Shown piece by piece: positions 18,367-18,561 of a DNA stretch of 18,561 nucleotides. The notes under the pieces were generated by a model. It saw only the letters and a program-made list of their open reading frames with translations, did no database searches and had not been told where the DNA came from. Each line of letters opens with the position of its first letter. The first letter of the stretch is position 1. Origin of the DNA: Agrocybe praecox (lineage: Eukaryota; Basidiomycota; Agaricomycetes; Agaricales; Agrocybaceae); NCBI GenBank assembly GCA_964017145.1, contig CAXHKQ010000310.1, forward strand, positions 1-18,561. Direction: 5' to 3'. The translations under genes were made by a program, and so were the position numbers.

Positions 18367-18561
18367 CGGTTTATGGCCGGTATGCATGCGTTGCATGCAG
18401 ACGAGAGTGTGCGGCGTCCAGAAAACGTGTTGTGTATGATGATGATAATTATTATCGCTTACGTTGCATTACCTTTCGGAATATTATTTGTGTGCCGCGC
18501 ACTCTTATATTTGTCTGCGCTCAGCAAATATGTTTGAATAATATATTATGTATCCTCGGCC

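Larger units (their letters stand above)
17701..18561. other. CpG/TpG-rich block with CA/TG microsatellites, no gene recognised
   Basis: Contains (AC)12 at 17841-17864, a compound CA tract at about 18147-18180, and a TG/CG tract at 18327-18366. Overlapping open frames on both strands (up to 169 codons, 18028-18537 plus) translate the repeats (poly Thr-His or Cys-Val) and show no domain. The last ~130 bp become AT-richer. Confidence 0.6.

Overview
The window looks like arthropod, probably insect, nuclear DNA. It has one spliced gene fragment with high GC at third codon positions, long non-coding DNA in which AT-rich stretches alternate with CpG/TpG-rich stretches, many CA/TG microsatellites, and a typical insect set of transposons (BEL/Pao, mariner-like, hAT, RTE-like LINE, tRNA-derived SINEs). 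The species cannot be fixed from the sequence alone.

Layout. At 1-1096 (minus strand) lies one exon of a TTC28-type tetratricopeptide-repeat gene. It runs off the left edge and begins at a good splice acceptor at 1096/1097. I found no upstream coding exon of this gene, so positions 1097-18561 are most simply a long 5' intron of it, or intron plus upstream DNA. Five CpG/TpG-rich blocks (about 3.2-4.4, 5.3-7.1, 7.95-8.5, 11.1-12.0 and 17.7-18.56 kb) carry microsatellites, GAC/GTC runs and long alternating purine-pyrimidine tracts. I find no convincing gene in them. A degenerate 10-bp-period repeat lies at 4.89-5.11 kb.

Mobile DNA fills much of the rest: an RTE-like reverse-transcriptase C-terminal relic (7.53-7.81 kb), two SINE-like insertions with target duplications (8.67-8.81 and 9.03-9.30 kb), and a mariner transposase relic (10.45-10.9 kb). 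Then comes a complete 2471-bp LTR element (12474-14944, minus strand) with apparently identical 248-bp LTRs, a 5-bp target duplication, an 18-nt tRNA-Phe primer site and a polypurine tract. Its interior is a scrambled deletion derivative of BEL/Pao gag-pol. At 15134-17356 is a Russian-doll insertion: a mariner-like element with 49-bp inverted repeats and TA flanks, interrupted by a 1193-bp hAT-type element with a perfect 8-bp target duplication, which itself seems to contain a non-LTR retrotransposon 3' end.

The genes do not form a pathway. The most notable items are the very young, internally deleted BEL/Pao element, which must have moved using enzymes supplied by another copy, and the nested transposon stack, which gives a relative insertion order.
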